From Pseudomonas iridis (GTDB lineage: Bacteria; Pseudomonadota; Gammaproteobacteria; Pseudomonadales; Pseudomonadaceae), in the NCBI RefSeq assembly GCF_017980685.1, contig NZ_JACXXO010000001.1:974207-1038206 (forward strand): DNA of 64,000 bases, read 5' to 3'. Position 1 is the first letter of the stretch. Each line of letters starts with the position of its first letter. Both the position numbers and the translations under genes were made by a program. Under the pieces are notes generated by a model. The model was given only the letters and a program-made list of their open reading frames with translations. It did not search any database and had not been told where the DNA came from. Below, in pieces: positions 6,696 through 14,742 of the stretch.

Positions 6696-7085
6696 TTACG
6701 CAGCCTCTCGAACTCGTTCCAGCGCGCAGTCAACCCAAGCCACGCCGGCCTTGATCACTTCCCGCGCTTTGGCTTCTCCGATCCCGGCCGCCCGGGCAAT
6801 TCGCAGAGCAGGCCACTTGGCTCCAAAGTAAAGCCAGATGAAGTCGCCCATCTGCGTATCTCGACTGATCAGGCGGGCCACTGCGCCGTCGACGATCAGC
6901 GCTAGGTCATCGGTCAGGCTGTATTCCTTCACCCCACCAGTGCACGGCGTGTTGTCTCGAATCAGCGCATACAACGGCGACACGTAGCTCGGAACTCCCA
7001 TGCCGTCCATGCGCCAGAAGCCCCACTGTTCCAGCAGCCACTCAGTGTCGCCCAGAGCCTTGCCCACGTACGTTCGTTTTTTCAT
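6696..7085 (-). CDS. Q-like late antitermination protein
   Basis: 129 residues. The pattern LGDTEWLLEQWGFWRMDG, then YALIRDN, then LTDDLALIVDGAVARL and a C-terminal helix-turn-helix-like part (ALRIARAAGIGEAKAREVIKAG) matches the Phage_antitermQ family. Q proteins load onto RNA polymerase at the late promoter and let it pass a terminator, switching on lysis and head genes. It is the last gene of the early operon, where Q belongs, and a terminator follows in the direction of the lysis cassette. ATGA overlap with the upstream gene. Confidence 0.8.
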   Translation of the reverse strand: MKKRTYVGKALGDTEWLLEQWGFWRMDGMGVPSYVSPLYALIRDNTPCTGGVKEYSLTDDLALIVDGAVARLISRDTQMGDFIWLYFGAKWPALRIARAAGIGEAKAREVIKAGVAWVDCALERVREAA

Positions 7086-7366
7086 GCTGCCTTCCTCGGG
7101 CTTGGCTCATCCATGCCGAACAGCTCCCGAAGCAGCTTGTTGGCGATCTTGTTTTTTGCGTTGCCTTCAGTGATCCAGCGCCGGGCGAACTCCTCGAAAC
7201 CCAGGTTGGCGCGGGACGCGTGCCAGTCGGCAATAATGTCCATGAACGCCGCCGACCCGATCCGGCCATTGGTCTTTTCCAAAAGCAGGCGATTGCCCTG
7301 TTTCAGGAACTGGCACTCGACTGGGGTCAAGCTTTTGCGCGGCAGCGCCGCTGTTACGTTGTTCAT
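7082..7366 (-). CDS. Early phage protein of unknown function
   Basis: 94 residues from the ATG at 7366, which overlaps the stop of the upstream gene in an ATGA. A longer frame upstream runs inside the neighbouring gene and is disregarded. The protein starts MNNVTAALPRKSLTPVECQF and is largely helical and basic. The segment NLGFEEFARRWITEGN could be part of a nucleic-acid-binding helix. No family recognised. Position just before Q suggests a NinX-type accessory replication or recombination factor, but that is only positional. Confidence 0.7.
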   Translation of the reverse strand: MNNVTAALPRKSLTPVECQFLKQGNRLLLEKTNGRIGSAAFMDIIADWHASRANLGFEEFARRWITEGNAKNKIANKLLRELFGMDEPSPRKAA

Positions 7367-8001
7367 AGCGTGGCACTCCGAACTTCCAGATATTCGTTGG
7401 CACTGATGTTGTTGCGCGATTGGGCGGAGACAGCAAAGCTCCACGTGCGATACGCGTCCGCCGGAGAACTGCCGATACCCACCCAAGGGTTGTCCTTGAC
7501 GAAGCACCAGTAGGTGGACTGACGACCGATGATCGTTACCTTCGGAAGGCGTCCGGTGAACCCGATCTTGTGCTGAGCCAGCCAACCCTCGACGGCCGGC
7601 CAAATGATCGCTTGCTCGGCTTTGGCGAATGCCCCCTTTCCACCGGTGCTGTAAACCTCAGCGAGCCCATAGTCTTGGTTCGCCACCCACAGAATGAAAC
7701 CGGTAGGCACGTGCCCGAGTTCGTACCCCTTCATCTTCCAAACCCAGTCTTCCGGAAAGTCACGGATCGAGGCGGCAATGCGCTCGGCTTCCGGGTATTT
7801 GGGCGCTTTCACAAGCACCGCACCTTTCGGGAGAATTTGTGCCTTGCCGTGTTCCAGCGATAGCGGCTGTTCAACCTCCACTTTCATTGTTTCGTCAGTT
7901 GGCGAACCAGCGCTCTGGGGCAAGCGAACGAAGACATTGCCCGGTTCGAGCGATCTATCACCGGTCAACCGGCGAAACAGTTTTTGCAGTTCGGAGATCA
8001 T
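7363..8001 (-). CDS. Early phage protein of unknown function
   Basis: 212 residues starting at 8001 (ATGA overlap with the helicase stop). N-terminus MISELQKLFRRLTGD; the centre has KYPEAERIAASIRDFPEDW and a Trp/Tyr-rich C-terminal part (STYWCFVKDNPWVGIG, ADAYRTWSF). No catalytic motif seen. It is co-transcribed directly behind the DnaB-like helicase, so a replication-linked role is possible. Confidence 0.75.
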   Translation of the reverse strand: MISELQKLFRRLTGDRSLEPGNVFVRLPQSAGSPTDETMKVEVEQPLSLEHGKAQILPKGAVLVKAPKYPEAERIAASIRDFPEDWVWKMKGYELGHVPTGFILWVANQDYGLAEVYSTGGKGAFAKAEQAIIWPAVEGWLAQHKIGFTGRLPKVTIIGRQSTYWCFVKDNPWVGIGSSPADAYRTWSFAVSAQSRNNISANEYLEVRSATL

Positions 8002-9392
8002 GCCTTTTTCCTCCCTTTGTACTGTTCGGAGAAGGGGCGGGCGATTTCCACCTCTTCCTGGGTGGGCTCGCGGCCCGCAAAGTTTACGAAACGGCCAAAT
8101 TGACCTTGGCGCTGTACTAGGCATGAGCCAGCTTCCGCCTGGCGTCCCTTGTCGAGGATCAGCTCAGTAACTCCCTGTTCTCCCATTTCAGACTCTCGGT
8201 CGTAGTGCACCAAGATCACCGCGTCCGCATCCTGCTCGATCTGGCCACTCTCCTTGAGGTCGCTCGCTTGCGGCTTCTTGTTGGTCCGATTAGCCGGGCC
8301 ACGGTTTAATTGAGCGAGCACCAGTATCGGGATGGCGAGCTCTCGACTGAGGTTCATGATTGCGATGGACACCTTGGCCACCGCATCCGCCCGGTTCTGT
8401 GACTTCCCATCACTCCCCACGATCTGCACGTAGTCGATCATCAGGATGTCCAGCCCGACCTCGCGGCGAAGCTTGAGCGCTTCGGCGCGAATCGCCGGCA
8501 TCGTCAGCCCTGGCGTGTCCAGCAGGTAGAGTTCGGCATCTTTGATTTTTCCGGCCGCAACGCCGATCCGTGTCCACTCTTCCTGCTCCAGGCACTTGAC
8601 CTCATCCATCCGGCGCAGATCTACGCCGCCCAGACTCGCGATCGTTCTCAACGTCAGTTGCTCGCCCGGCATTTCGAGACTGACAACCAGTCCGACGCCG
8701 CGACCTTGGGTGGCAACGTGATTCATGATCTGCAGGCCCAGCATCGTCTTGCCGCTACCAGGGCGACCGCCTATCACCACCATCGACTTCTGGCGCAGAA
8801 AGCCAATCAGCTTGTCGAGTTCCGCAAGCCCGGTGGATAGTTTCGGTGGCGCCCGATCGTTGAGCACGTCATCCATGTGGTCGAGCACCGACGGCAATAC
8901 GTCGCTCATGCGCTTGTAACCGGCCTTGCCGGATGCTTGCAGGTCTCGCAGGTCCGCCAGCGCCAGGCCGCATTGATCGAGGATTTCATCCGCCGGAAGA
9001 TCATCGTCGACGCAGGTGTCAACGATGCGCCCGAGGTCACGAAACTGGCGCACCAGCGCCCACTTCCTAACGGTCTGGGCGTAACTCTTCCAGTTAGCAG
9101 ATGACGGAACGCCCCGGCAAATATCGATGGTGTATTGCAGGGTGGATGCTCCGCTTGGCAGGTAGCGCTGTATTGACCCGAGAGTCACTGCGTCAACTGG
9201 CATCCGCTGCCCATGGCAGTCGCAAATCACATCGAACAGCGCCGCGTTATCTTCGTGCCAAAAGTCGGCCGACTTCATCTGCAGGATGATCTCGTCCAGC
9301 ATTCCGGCGCTTTGATTGAGCGAGGCAATCATGATTGCGCCCAGCACGCCCTGTTCTGCCTCAATGCGGTAATACTTGTCCTCTTGGTTCAT
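7998..9392 (-). CDS. DnaB-like replicative helicase
   Basis: 464-residue hexameric helicase that unwinds phage DNA at the fork. The N-terminal helical domain begins with the usual EAEQGVLGAIMI block; the RecA-like C-terminal domain has Walker A GGRPGSGKTML (about residue 210), Walker B LDILMIDYVQ and the LAQLNRGPANR sensor region. Length is typical. It follows the DnaC-like loader with an ATGA overlap, so the phage brings its own helicase and loader, as in P22-like replication modules that supply helicase. Confidence 0.93.
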   Translation of the reverse strand: MNQEDKYYRIEAEQGVLGAIMIASLNQSAGMLDEIILQMKSADFWHEDNAALFDVICDCHGQRMPVDAVTLGSIQRYLPSGASTLQYTIDICRGVPSSANWKSYAQTVRKWALVRQFRDLGRIVDTCVDDDLPADEILDQCGLALADLRDLQASGKAGYKRMSDVLPSVLDHMDDVLNDRAPPKLSTGLAELDKLIGFLRQKSMVVIGGRPGSGKTMLGLQIMNHVATQGRGVGLVVSLEMPGEQLTLRTIASLGGVDLRRMDEVKCLEQEEWTRIGVAAGKIKDAELYLLDTPGLTMPAIRAEALKLRREVGLDILMIDYVQIVGSDGKSQNRADAVAKVSIAIMNLSRELAIPILVLAQLNRGPANRTNKKPQASDLKESGQIEQDADAVILVHYDRESEMGEQGVTELILDKGRQAEAGSCLVQRQGQFGRFVNFAGREPTQEEVEIARPFSEQYKGRKKA

Positions 9393-10219
9393 GTGCGCCC
9401 CCGTGCCGAGGCCCAGGTGAAGCCGACCAGCAGCGCTTTGTTTTCGCGTAGCCGGTCCAGCGCCCGGGCTCCGATGTATTGCTCGAGGCTTGGTGTCGGC
9501 TTTCCGTCAGCGTCCTGTTTCGACGTGGCCGGCAGATTGGAGACGACCACAGTGGGGAGAACCATCTGATACCTACGATCAACGATTTCGTGGAGCACGC
9601 CCAACTCGTATTCGCTCCCCTTCTGCGCGCCGATCTCATCGATCACCAACAAATCAAAGCTCGCCAGTTCATTGATCACGTCGCCCTCCGTGTAACCGGA
9701 GTCCCGCGCCATTGAGCGCTTGAACACTCGAATAATCTCAGCGGCCGTGGTGATCACTGCCACCGCACCGTGCTGGCGAATAACGTGCTGAACGATGCCG
9801 CTGGCCAAGTGAGTTTTGCCGGTGCCGATATTTCCGCACATGAGTAGATTGCGGCCTGCCTGAAAATGCTCGCCGAAGTTATCGGCATAGCCCCGGCACG
9901 TTTCGAGCGCCTGGATCATGGCCGGTGTGTTGGCTCGATAGGTGGCGAAGGTGCTTTCGGCAAAGCGAGGCGTGATGCCAGAGCCCACCAGCGCGCTGTT
10001 GACGCTTTCCGCTTGCAGGTTGGCCAGCGCCAGCGAATGTTCCTCGCTGGGCCTAGGCGCCACGCGCAGGCCGTGGAATTGGCACTGCTTGCACGGACGC
10101 ACAGCCATCGAACCATCGAACTGCTCAACCTCCGAGCGATCAACCGCGCCGTGCATAGGGCATTCGCCGGCGAAGGTGCGCTGTACAGGCTGGCGACGGA
10201 AATTAGAACGCTGGGCCAT
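9389..10219 (-). CDS. DnaC-like helicase loader (AAA+ ATPase)
   Basis: 276 residues. An N-terminal region with CPMHG and CKQC, a probable zinc site, is followed by an ATPase domain: Walker A GNIGTGKTHLAS, Walker B LLVIDEIG, and an Arg-containing C-terminal SNLPA/RALDRLRE stretch as in DnaC/IstB-type proteins. It loads the replicative helicase onto the origin. The start overlaps the end of the initiator gene by 17 bases. Confidence 0.92.
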   Translation of the reverse strand: MAQRSNFRRQPVQRTFAGECPMHGAVDRSEVEQFDGSMAVRPCKQCQFHGLRVAPRPSEEHSLALANLQAESVNSALVGSGITPRFAESTFATYRANTPAMIQALETCRGYADNFGEHFQAGRNLLMCGNIGTGKTHLASGIVQHVIRQHGAVAVITTAAEIIRVFKRSMARDSGYTEGDVINELASFDLLVIDEIGAQKGSEYELGVLHEIVDRRYQMVLPTVVVSNLPATSKQDADGKPTPSLEQYIGARALDRLRENKALLVGFTWASARGRT

Positions 10220-11006
10220 GGCCGCCCCCTTGATACATGTCGTCGGTGTGTTGCGGCAGGCTGATGTAGGACGAAGGCTTCCCGTTCTTCGCCCCAGCGC
10301 CTGGCAGAACCGAATCGGGATAGATGTCCGACCAGCTGCTCGTTGTGGACTTATCCAGCACCGCGTCAGGCTCTGGATGGTTGGCCAGCTTCTTGGCGAT
10401 CAGCTCGCAGGCACGGAGTGTTAGCGGTGCCCGTTTGGCCTTTCGCATTTCACAGAAATCTGCCCACGCCTTTTCGGAAGCGTTCGCCGGTTTGGCGGTA
10501 AGCGGATCGAACTTCTGGGCTTTCGACTTCCCTCCTTTCTCTGGCGCCCTGTCGCCTTCTTTTTGGTTAAGGATGGTTAATGGGTGGTTAATGGATGGAT
10601 TGGGTGCACGCTGTGCACCCCGTTCGGTCGTGGCGTGCACCCCGTTCGGTTCCGGCGTGCACCCCGTTGTGTCTTCGCGTGCACCCCGTTCAGTACGGGG
10701 TGCATCCTGTGCACCCCGTGAAAGATCAAGGTCATAGCACACAGGAACGCGATCTCGCTGGGTGATGTACGCCGCGGCAATTGCCTGATTGCCACGGCGG
10801 ATCAGGCCGGCCGACTCCAACTCTCGGAGCCGATATTGAACCGTGCGAGGCGCCAGCCCAGTGTCCAGCGCAAGACTGGAAACAGCAGGAAAAGCAGCAC
10901 GTCCGGACTGGTCTGCGTAGTTGGCCAAGCACAATAAAACGTGCCGCGAATGCGACTCGGTGACTTCCTGCTGCGCGAGCGCCCATGCCATGGCTTGAAC
11001 GCTCAT
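10203..11006 (-). CDS. Replication initiator (lambda O-like) with HTH domain
   Basis: 267 residues from ATG 11006, which overlaps the preceding stop in ATGA. Frames extending further upstream run inside that gene. The N-terminal winged-helix domain (LLCLANYADQSGRAAF, then SLALDTGLAPRTVQYRLREL) is typical of phage replication initiators. A Gly/Thr/Arg-rich linker (residues about 100-140) is encoded by the iterons described separately, then a C-terminal part (WADFCEMRKAKRAPLT) that probably contacts the loader. Gene order initiator-loader-helicase matches lambdoid replication modules. Confidence 0.85.
   Translation of the reverse strand: MSVQAMAWALAQQEVTESHSRHVLLCLANYADQSGRAAFPAVSSLALDTGLAPRTVQYRLRELESAGLIRRGNQAIAAAYITQRDRVPVCYDLDLSRGAQDAPRTERGAREDTTGCTPEPNGVHATTERGAQRAPNPSINHPLTILNQKEGDRAPEKGGKSKAQKFDPLTAKPANASEKAWADFCEMRKAKRAPLTLRACELIAKKLANHPEPDAVLDKSTTSSWSDIYPDSVLPGAGAKNGKPSSYISLPQHTDDMYQGGGHGPAF
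10561..10720 (-). other. Probable phage replication origin: 22-bp iterons plus AT-rich repeats
   Basis: GTGCACCCCGTT occurs at 10613, 10635, 10657 and 10679, exactly 22 bases apart. A further copy (last base changed) is at 10709 and an inverted partial copy around 10695-10705. On the left lies a T-rich stretch with repeated TGGTTAA units (10563-10597). The array sits inside the initiator gene, and because 22 is not a multiple of three the repeats are read in all frames, so DNA, not protein, is being conserved. Lambda O has the same design: origin iterons inside the initiator gene beside an AT-rich unwinding segment. Confidence 0.8.
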
Positions 11007-11227
11007 AGCTCCAACTCCCCAGTCACGCGGCGGATGAAGGCGTCGTATCCCTCGGCCATGACCAGCCCCTGATCTTCCAGCGCTTGGCGGTAGGCCTTGG
11101 CCGATCCATACAGAACCCAGCGATCGCGCTCTGGCAGTCCCTTGAAACGGCTGTAGCTCGGCCACGGTCCGGCGATCACCGATACCGGACCCTGTTCGGT
11201 GGATGAGATATGCGGGAGGCGGCTCAT
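11003..11227 (-). CDS. Small early phage protein of unknown function
   Basis: 74 residues (MSRLPHISSTEQGPVSVIAG...), ATGA overlaps at both ends within the early operon. Contains a compact segment YSRFKGLPERDRWVLYGSAK. No family recognised. Its tight coupling to the initiator suggests an accessory replication role. Confidence 0.7.
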   Translation of the reverse strand: MSRLPHISSTEQGPVSVIAGPWPSYSRFKGLPERDRWVLYGSAKAYRQALEDQGLVMAEGYDAFIRRVTGELEL

Positions 11228-11814
11228 TGCAGAGTCTCCCCTGGCTTGCGGCCAATCCCGGCACCCATGGCTTCCACTGAGCCACCAGACAGACGTAACA
11301 CCAGCAGGCGGAGTGCGGTGGTGGAATCAATGGAGAAAGTGCGTGCCTCATCAAGCGCCAGCCCTGTCGGCGAATGATCCATAATCAGGGTTCGCGTGCG
11401 ATTGCTGTAGTTGAACGCTGCGCAAGCCAGTTGTTGATCGGTCAAGCCATCGAACGCTTCGTCAGGCAGACACTCGGCCGGGTACCCGACAACAGGGATT
11501 TTATTTTCTGGACGTGCCTCACCCGCCAGCAAGTGGCGACTCATTGCGTCAAAATGGTCTTTGGCAACCTGGTCTGCATCGTGGCCAGTCCTGCGCCGAA
11601 ACAGCACCTTCAATGCATAGAACGCACGGATCAGATCAATGTGCGTGTCACCCTCTTGCTCGATGGTGTACTCGGGCTCGCTAATGACCTCAAGCGTGTC
11701 CTTGACGACCTCGAAGCATTTCAACAACAGCGCGGCGTCATTGTTTTTTTCGAAGAGGGCCTCGTCGATGTGCTCCACTGGCAGCGTCGATGGAAATTCA
11801 ATAACGTTTTTCAT
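11224..11814 (-). CDS. Early phage protein of unknown function
   Basis: 196 residues starting MKNVIEFPSTLPVEHIDEAL. Mostly acidic and helical (LLKCFEVVKDTLEVISEPE; LIRAFYALKVLFRRRTGHD). No motif or family recognised. Both ends overlap neighbours by four bases in the same operon. Confidence 0.72.
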   Translation of the reverse strand: MKNVIEFPSTLPVEHIDEALFEKNNDAALLLKCFEVVKDTLEVISEPEYTIEQEGDTHIDLIRAFYALKVLFRRRTGHDADQVAKDHFDAMSRHLLAGEARPENKIPVVGYPAECLPDEAFDGLTDQQLACAAFNYSNRTRTLIMDHSPTGLALDEARTFSIDSTTALRLLVLRLSGGSVEAMGAGIGRKPGETLQ

Positions 11815-12122
11815 TGGGCACGCTCCAGACGCTCAACTAGATTGCGCAACTTGCGCTTGAGCCGTGTGGTGAGGGCGCGCTGATCAAACCAGCGGCTGTA
11901 CGCCCCCTGGGTGAACTCCACGACACCGCGATATGCAGGGTCTTCGAAATCGAAGCGGGTACGCTCGCCATTTCCTGGCCGGCCATGCGCCTGAAAATAA
12001 GTCGCGTACATCGCGCTCAGCTCGCGCTTCAGCGAGTTGCGCAGGATTTCGGCCTGCTGGAAGTCAATGGCGGCCTCGGCGATCAGGGTCATGAGTTGTT
12101 CGTAGGTAGGTTTCTTGTTCAT
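11811..12122 (-). CDS. Early phage protein of unknown function
   Basis: 103 residues (MNKKPTYEQLMTLIAEAAID...), helical, with a basic C-terminus (TTRLKRKLRNLVERLERAQ) suggesting nucleic-acid contact or a coiled coil. ATGA overlaps both neighbours. No family recognised. Confidence 0.7.
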   Translation of the reverse strand: MNKKPTYEQLMTLIAEAAIDFQQAEILRNSLKRELSAMYATYFQAHGRPGNGERTRFDFEDPAYRGVVEFTQGAYSRWFDQRALTTRLKRKLRNLVERLERAQ

Positions 12123-12853
12123 GCTTGTTCTCCGTCGGCGCCAAACAGGTCAACCAGATCAATATCAAAAACGGCTGCCCAGGCAGCAGCCGGCCAGGCT
12201 TTAACGCCCTCGGAATAGCGCTTGTCTGGGACGGTCTCCGGGGTTACACCATTCGCCTTGCACCACCGGCGAAGGTTGACGAAGCTGAAACGCCGGCTGA
12301 GGGCGGCTTCGACCTTGAGAATGGTGGCGTGCCGAGTGCTGAAACCAAGCTCGTCACGCAGGCGCGCAGCCTCTCGCACAGCGGCGCTTGCTGTGGCCAT
12401 GGCGGTTGCTTCACGTTTGGCACCGATCTGCGCCTTGGTTGCAATGGCGTGATCGCGCTGTTCGATGGCGAGCTGTTCGGAGCGCTTGGACTCCAGTAAG
12501 TGCTCCAAAGCTTGGATGTAGTTTTGAGGCAAGGCTGGCGCCTGCTGTTGACTCTCAAGCTCATTGAGTCGAGCCAGAACTCGACGGCGAACACCTTTTG
12601 ACTCGCGCATCGCAACCAGCTTGCACTGATCACGAGTGAGGCGAAGAGCCTCGGACGGGCGCCCAGGTCCATCCGCCTTTATTACGAAAGTTTCGTAATA
12701 TTCACCATCCAGCTCATCGCGGCACCGCGCAACAAAGTCGTTGTGCCGGACTTGCGATTCTCCGAACTCAGCGCGAGCCTCATTGACCAGCATCAGCAGG
12801 TCGTTCGTGGGCATGGTGACGGCATGGTCGTCTTGGAATTTGGCGATGGTCAT
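12119..12853 (-). CDS. Rha-like phage regulatory protein
   Basis: 244 residues. The N-terminal third (RHNDFVARCRDELDGEYYET..., then PGRPSEALRLTRDQCKLVAM and RESKGVRRRVLARLNELE) follows the pattern of Rha-type phage regulatory/antirepressor domains: a helix-turn-helix part ending in a conserved 'LTRDQ...VAMRES' strand. The middle is a long helix rich in Ala, Arg and Gln, and the C-terminus (NLRRWCKANGVTPETVPD) looks like a second DNA-binding or partner-binding domain. Early operon position agrees with a regulator of the lysis-lysogeny decision. Confidence 0.6.
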   Translation of the reverse strand: MTIAKFQDDHAVTMPTNDLLMLVNEARAEFGESQVRHNDFVARCRDELDGEYYETFVIKADGPGRPSEALRLTRDQCKLVAMRESKGVRRRVLARLNELESQQQAPALPQNYIQALEHLLESKRSEQLAIEQRDHAIATKAQIGAKREATAMATASAAVREAARLRDELGFSTRHATILKVEAALSRRFSFVNLRRWCKANGVTPETVPDKRYSEGVKAWPAAAWAAVFDIDLVDLFGADGEQA

Positions 12854-13173
12854 ATAGCGACTCCAGCCATGGTGACGAGGGTTTCGGGCGTCTCACCTGT
12901 GAGGGCAGCAAGGCGGCCAAATACGTAGTTGTGGATATCGGCAGAGCTAGCCCCTTTTGCATCGAAAGCGTGCAGTGCCATCAATGCACCTATCACGCGC
13001 TGGGCTTGGGCGAGTTTCTCCGCTGGGTCGACAGTGAGCTCGGCGCGTCGCAGAAACTCGTCAATCACTTCGAGCGCAGACCGACGCTCAATGCAGCCTG
13101 CGTTGAATGAGCCGTATAGCCGCCAAGGCGAACTTGGAAGTGGACGCTTGGACCTCTGGATAGTGGCTTTCAT
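12850..13173 (-). CDS. Early phage protein of unknown function
   Basis: 107 residues from ATG 13173 (MKATIQRSKRPLPSSPWRLY...), chosen because it has GGAGG seven bases upstream and overlaps the preceding stop in ATGA. A second ATG two codons earlier lies too close to the site. The C-terminal half is helical (EVIDEFLRRAELTVDPAEK). No family recognised. Confidence 0.65.
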   Translation of the reverse strand: MKATIQRSKRPLPSSPWRLYGSFNAGCIERRSALEVIDEFLRRAELTVDPAEKLAQAQRVIGALMALHAFDAKGASSADIHNYVFGRLAALTGETPETLVTMAGVAI

Positions 13174-13466
13174 CGACATGCCTCCACATTGACCGCATCG
13201 TGAGCAGCGCCGGCGTGGCGATGCGGCCATAAGAAGTTACGACTAGCAAAAGTGATCGCTTCGAGACGGGCCTCGATTTCCGTAGCCATCGGGTTAGTCC
13301 CGCCGCCAAGTGCGGGAACTACCTGCGCCAGCAGGATTGAACGCAGCTCGTTAAACACAGCGCGGGCCTCATTCATGCGTGCCATGTCTTCTGGACTGAC
13401 AAGCACGCCGCGCAGGATTTCACCCTCAATAACATTGAGGTCGATGAGTGACAGTGATGTACTCAT
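13170..13466 (-). CDS. Early phage protein of unknown function
   Basis: 98 residues from ATG 13466 (MSTSLSLIDLNVIEGEILRG...), which overlaps the preceding stop in ATGA. Helical central segment ARMNEARAVFNELRSILL. No family recognised. Confidence 0.65.
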   Translation of the reverse strand: MSTSLSLIDLNVIEGEILRGVLVSPEDMARMNEARAVFNELRSILLAQVVPALGGGTNPMATEIEARLEAITFASRNFLWPHRHAGAAHDAVNVEACR

Positions 13467-13759
13467 GTGCGCGCCTCCGCAACCCGCGACACGTTTTTGG
13501 TATTCGCGTTTTGTGTCGCGGAATAGATCTCTTCGACTTCTTCCGAGGCTCGCGCAATGACGTCCTTGATCCATTCGCCACCGCTACAGGAAATCTCCAG
13601 AGCATTAGCCACCAGGGAATCCAGAGGGGAGTTCTCGATGGTTAGAGTTCCAGTAACTTCCAGCTGGTGAGTGAGATGCCGGATGATGCGCTCGGCGCAT
13701 TGCAGGTCTTCCAGCATGCCTTGGGCGCAGTCGGCTGCTTTTCCGAGTTGAGCCGTCAT
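13463..13759 (-). CDS. Early phage protein of unknown function
   Basis: 98 residues from ATG 13759 (MTAQLGKAADCAQGMLEDLQ...), coupled to the preceding stop by ATGA and preceded by AAAGGG. The core is helical, with a region resembling DUF3077-type small Pseudomonas proteins (AERIIRHLTHQLE). The last 17 or so codons are encoded by copy B of the paired-palindrome element and read SATQNANTKNVSR, closely matching the end of the unrelated protein at 18014-18391, so the element has supplied the C-terminus. Confidence 0.65.
   Translation of the reverse strand: MTAQLGKAADCAQGMLEDLQCAERIIRHLTHQLEVTGTLTIENSPLDSLVANALEISCSGGEWIKDVIARASEEVEEIYSATQNANTKNVSRVAEART
13485..13520. repeat. 36-bp paired-palindrome element, copy B
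   Basis: CGCGACAC (13485-13492), 20-base spacer, GTGTCGCG (13513-13520), inside the 3' end of the gene at 13463. In the opposite orientation the spacer reads AAAACGCGAATACCAAAAAC, which matches copy C at 13 of 20 positions, including the final AAAAC. The element therefore has direction as well as symmetry: copy B is inverted relative to A and C. Confidence 0.8.
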
Positions 13760-14079
13760 TGGGCAGCCCTTTCGTCTGCGGCCCGATGCAAGCCGTATGA
13801 ACCCGCATCCATAAGCGCCTTCCCGACTTCGAGAAGGCAATGAATGGCGTAAAGGTCATCAGCATCGGGCTCGCCATCAATAAAGCGGTTAACCATGCTA
13901 ATGGTGGAGGCAAGGAGTGAGCTACCGACGTTCACAGCATCAATCGCTGCAACGTTTGGGTTGACGACGAGCATCTCGTGGCCGCCACGGGCGTAGAACG
14001 CCGTATCGCTCACCAGTGGTTTTACTGTTCTATCCAGTTGCGTTTGGTTTTGGGTGGTGCTATTTTTTGGGCGTGACAT
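13756..14079 (-). CDS. Early phage protein, DUF3077-like
   Basis: 107 residues from ATG 14079. A hydrophilic N-terminus leads to LVVNPNVAAIDAVNVGSSLL and a helical half ending LYAIHCLLEVGKALMDAG, which resembles the small helical DUF3077/DUF6124 proteins abundant in Pseudomonas genomes and prophages. Function of these families is unknown. It follows an intergenic hairpin cluster, so it may head its own segment of the early operon. Confidence 0.6.
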   Translation of the reverse strand: MSRPKNSTTQNQTQLDRTVKPLVSDTAFYARGGHEMLVVNPNVAAIDAVNVGSSLLASTISMVNRFIDGEPDADDLYAIHCLLEVGKALMDAGSYGLHRAADERAAQ

Positions 14080-14107
14080 ATCGTCTTCTCCGACGAAGAT
14101 TCAAAGA

Positions 14108-14186
14108 AGTCCCCGGCAAGGGACTGATTAAGAAGCCAGCCTCGACAGCTGGCTTTTTGCTGTCTGGGGTTTAGCCAGACAGCAAA
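14108..14186. other. Three consecutive hairpins between KilA-N gene and downstream early genes
   Basis: H1: AGTCCC/GGGACT (14108-14125). H2: AGCCAGC/GCTGGCT (14133-14155). H3: TTTGCTGTCTGG/CCAGACAGCAAA, a perfect 12-pair stem with an 8-base loop (14156-14186). Read rightward H2 is followed by TTTTT and is a good terminator. Read leftward, the direction of the early operon, there is no clear T-run, so this may be a nut-like, processing or small-RNA structure that modulates early transcription. Confidence 0.6.
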
Positions 14187-14205
14187 TACAGGGATGGGCA
14201 GGCGT

Positions 14206-14742
14206 TCATGCCGAAGCCTGCAGGTTGTGGTTTTCTGGGCTGTCCAGGGCGAGGATCATCTGAAGATGGTTCCGTCCGCGCTCCACCTCGGCGATCAAGC
14301 CAGGTTTCTCGCGCTTCCAATCAGCGAGATCACGGCCGCTTGCGCTTGCCCGCGATTGACGATCATCAAGTTGCTTACAGGCGTGGTTGAACCGCCCCAT
14401 CGCAGACGGGAAACCGCGAAGAAGCGCATCAATCTGCGTGTCGCACCAGACAGCGAAGTCGTCATCGAGCCACTGCGCGAAACGCACACCCAACTTCGGA
14501 TGCAACCACGTCCCTGCCTTGCCGCGCCCCCTGACAGTCTCGACAAGTTTGAAGTCCGAAAATCGGACCTCATTGGCGAGGTGCCTTGTCATAGCTGCCA
14601 TGTAACTCTTGGTGCTTGGAAGCTCCAGCCATTTGATGGGTTTCTTGCCGAAGCGTTTAGCGACTTCGGTGGCGTTGATCCAGCCGTCAGTGTTGAAGCG
14701 CACAAGTTGGCCCTGATACTCGAACGGAATGACGTTGTTCAT
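14206..14742 (-). CDS. KilA-N domain protein
   Basis: 178 residues with the KilA-N DNA-binding domain through about residue 110: WINATEVAKRFGKKPIKWL, then FKLVETVRGRGKAGTWLHPK and GVRFAQWLDDDFAVW. The C-terminal part (DRQSRASASGRDLADWKREK) is basic. KilA-N proteins of phages act as DNA-binding regulators or antirepressors. Its start overlaps the Cro stop in ATGA, so it is the second gene of the early leftward operon, directly under the repressor-controlled promoter. Confidence 0.9.
   Translation of the reverse strand: MNNVIPFEYQGQLVRFNTDGWINATEVAKRFGKKPIKWLELPSTKSYMAAMTRHLANEVRFSDFKLVETVRGRGKAGTWLHPKLGVRFAQWLDDDFAVWCDTQIDALLRGFPSAMGRFNHACKQLDDRQSRASASGRDLADWKREKPGLIAEVERGRNHLQMILALDSPENHNLQASA

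Noticed and set aside
10577..10795. Minus frame of 72 codons with repeated GVH/GCTP units
   Set aside because: Alternate-frame reading of the replication iterons; the repetition is a DNA-level signal inside the initiator gene.
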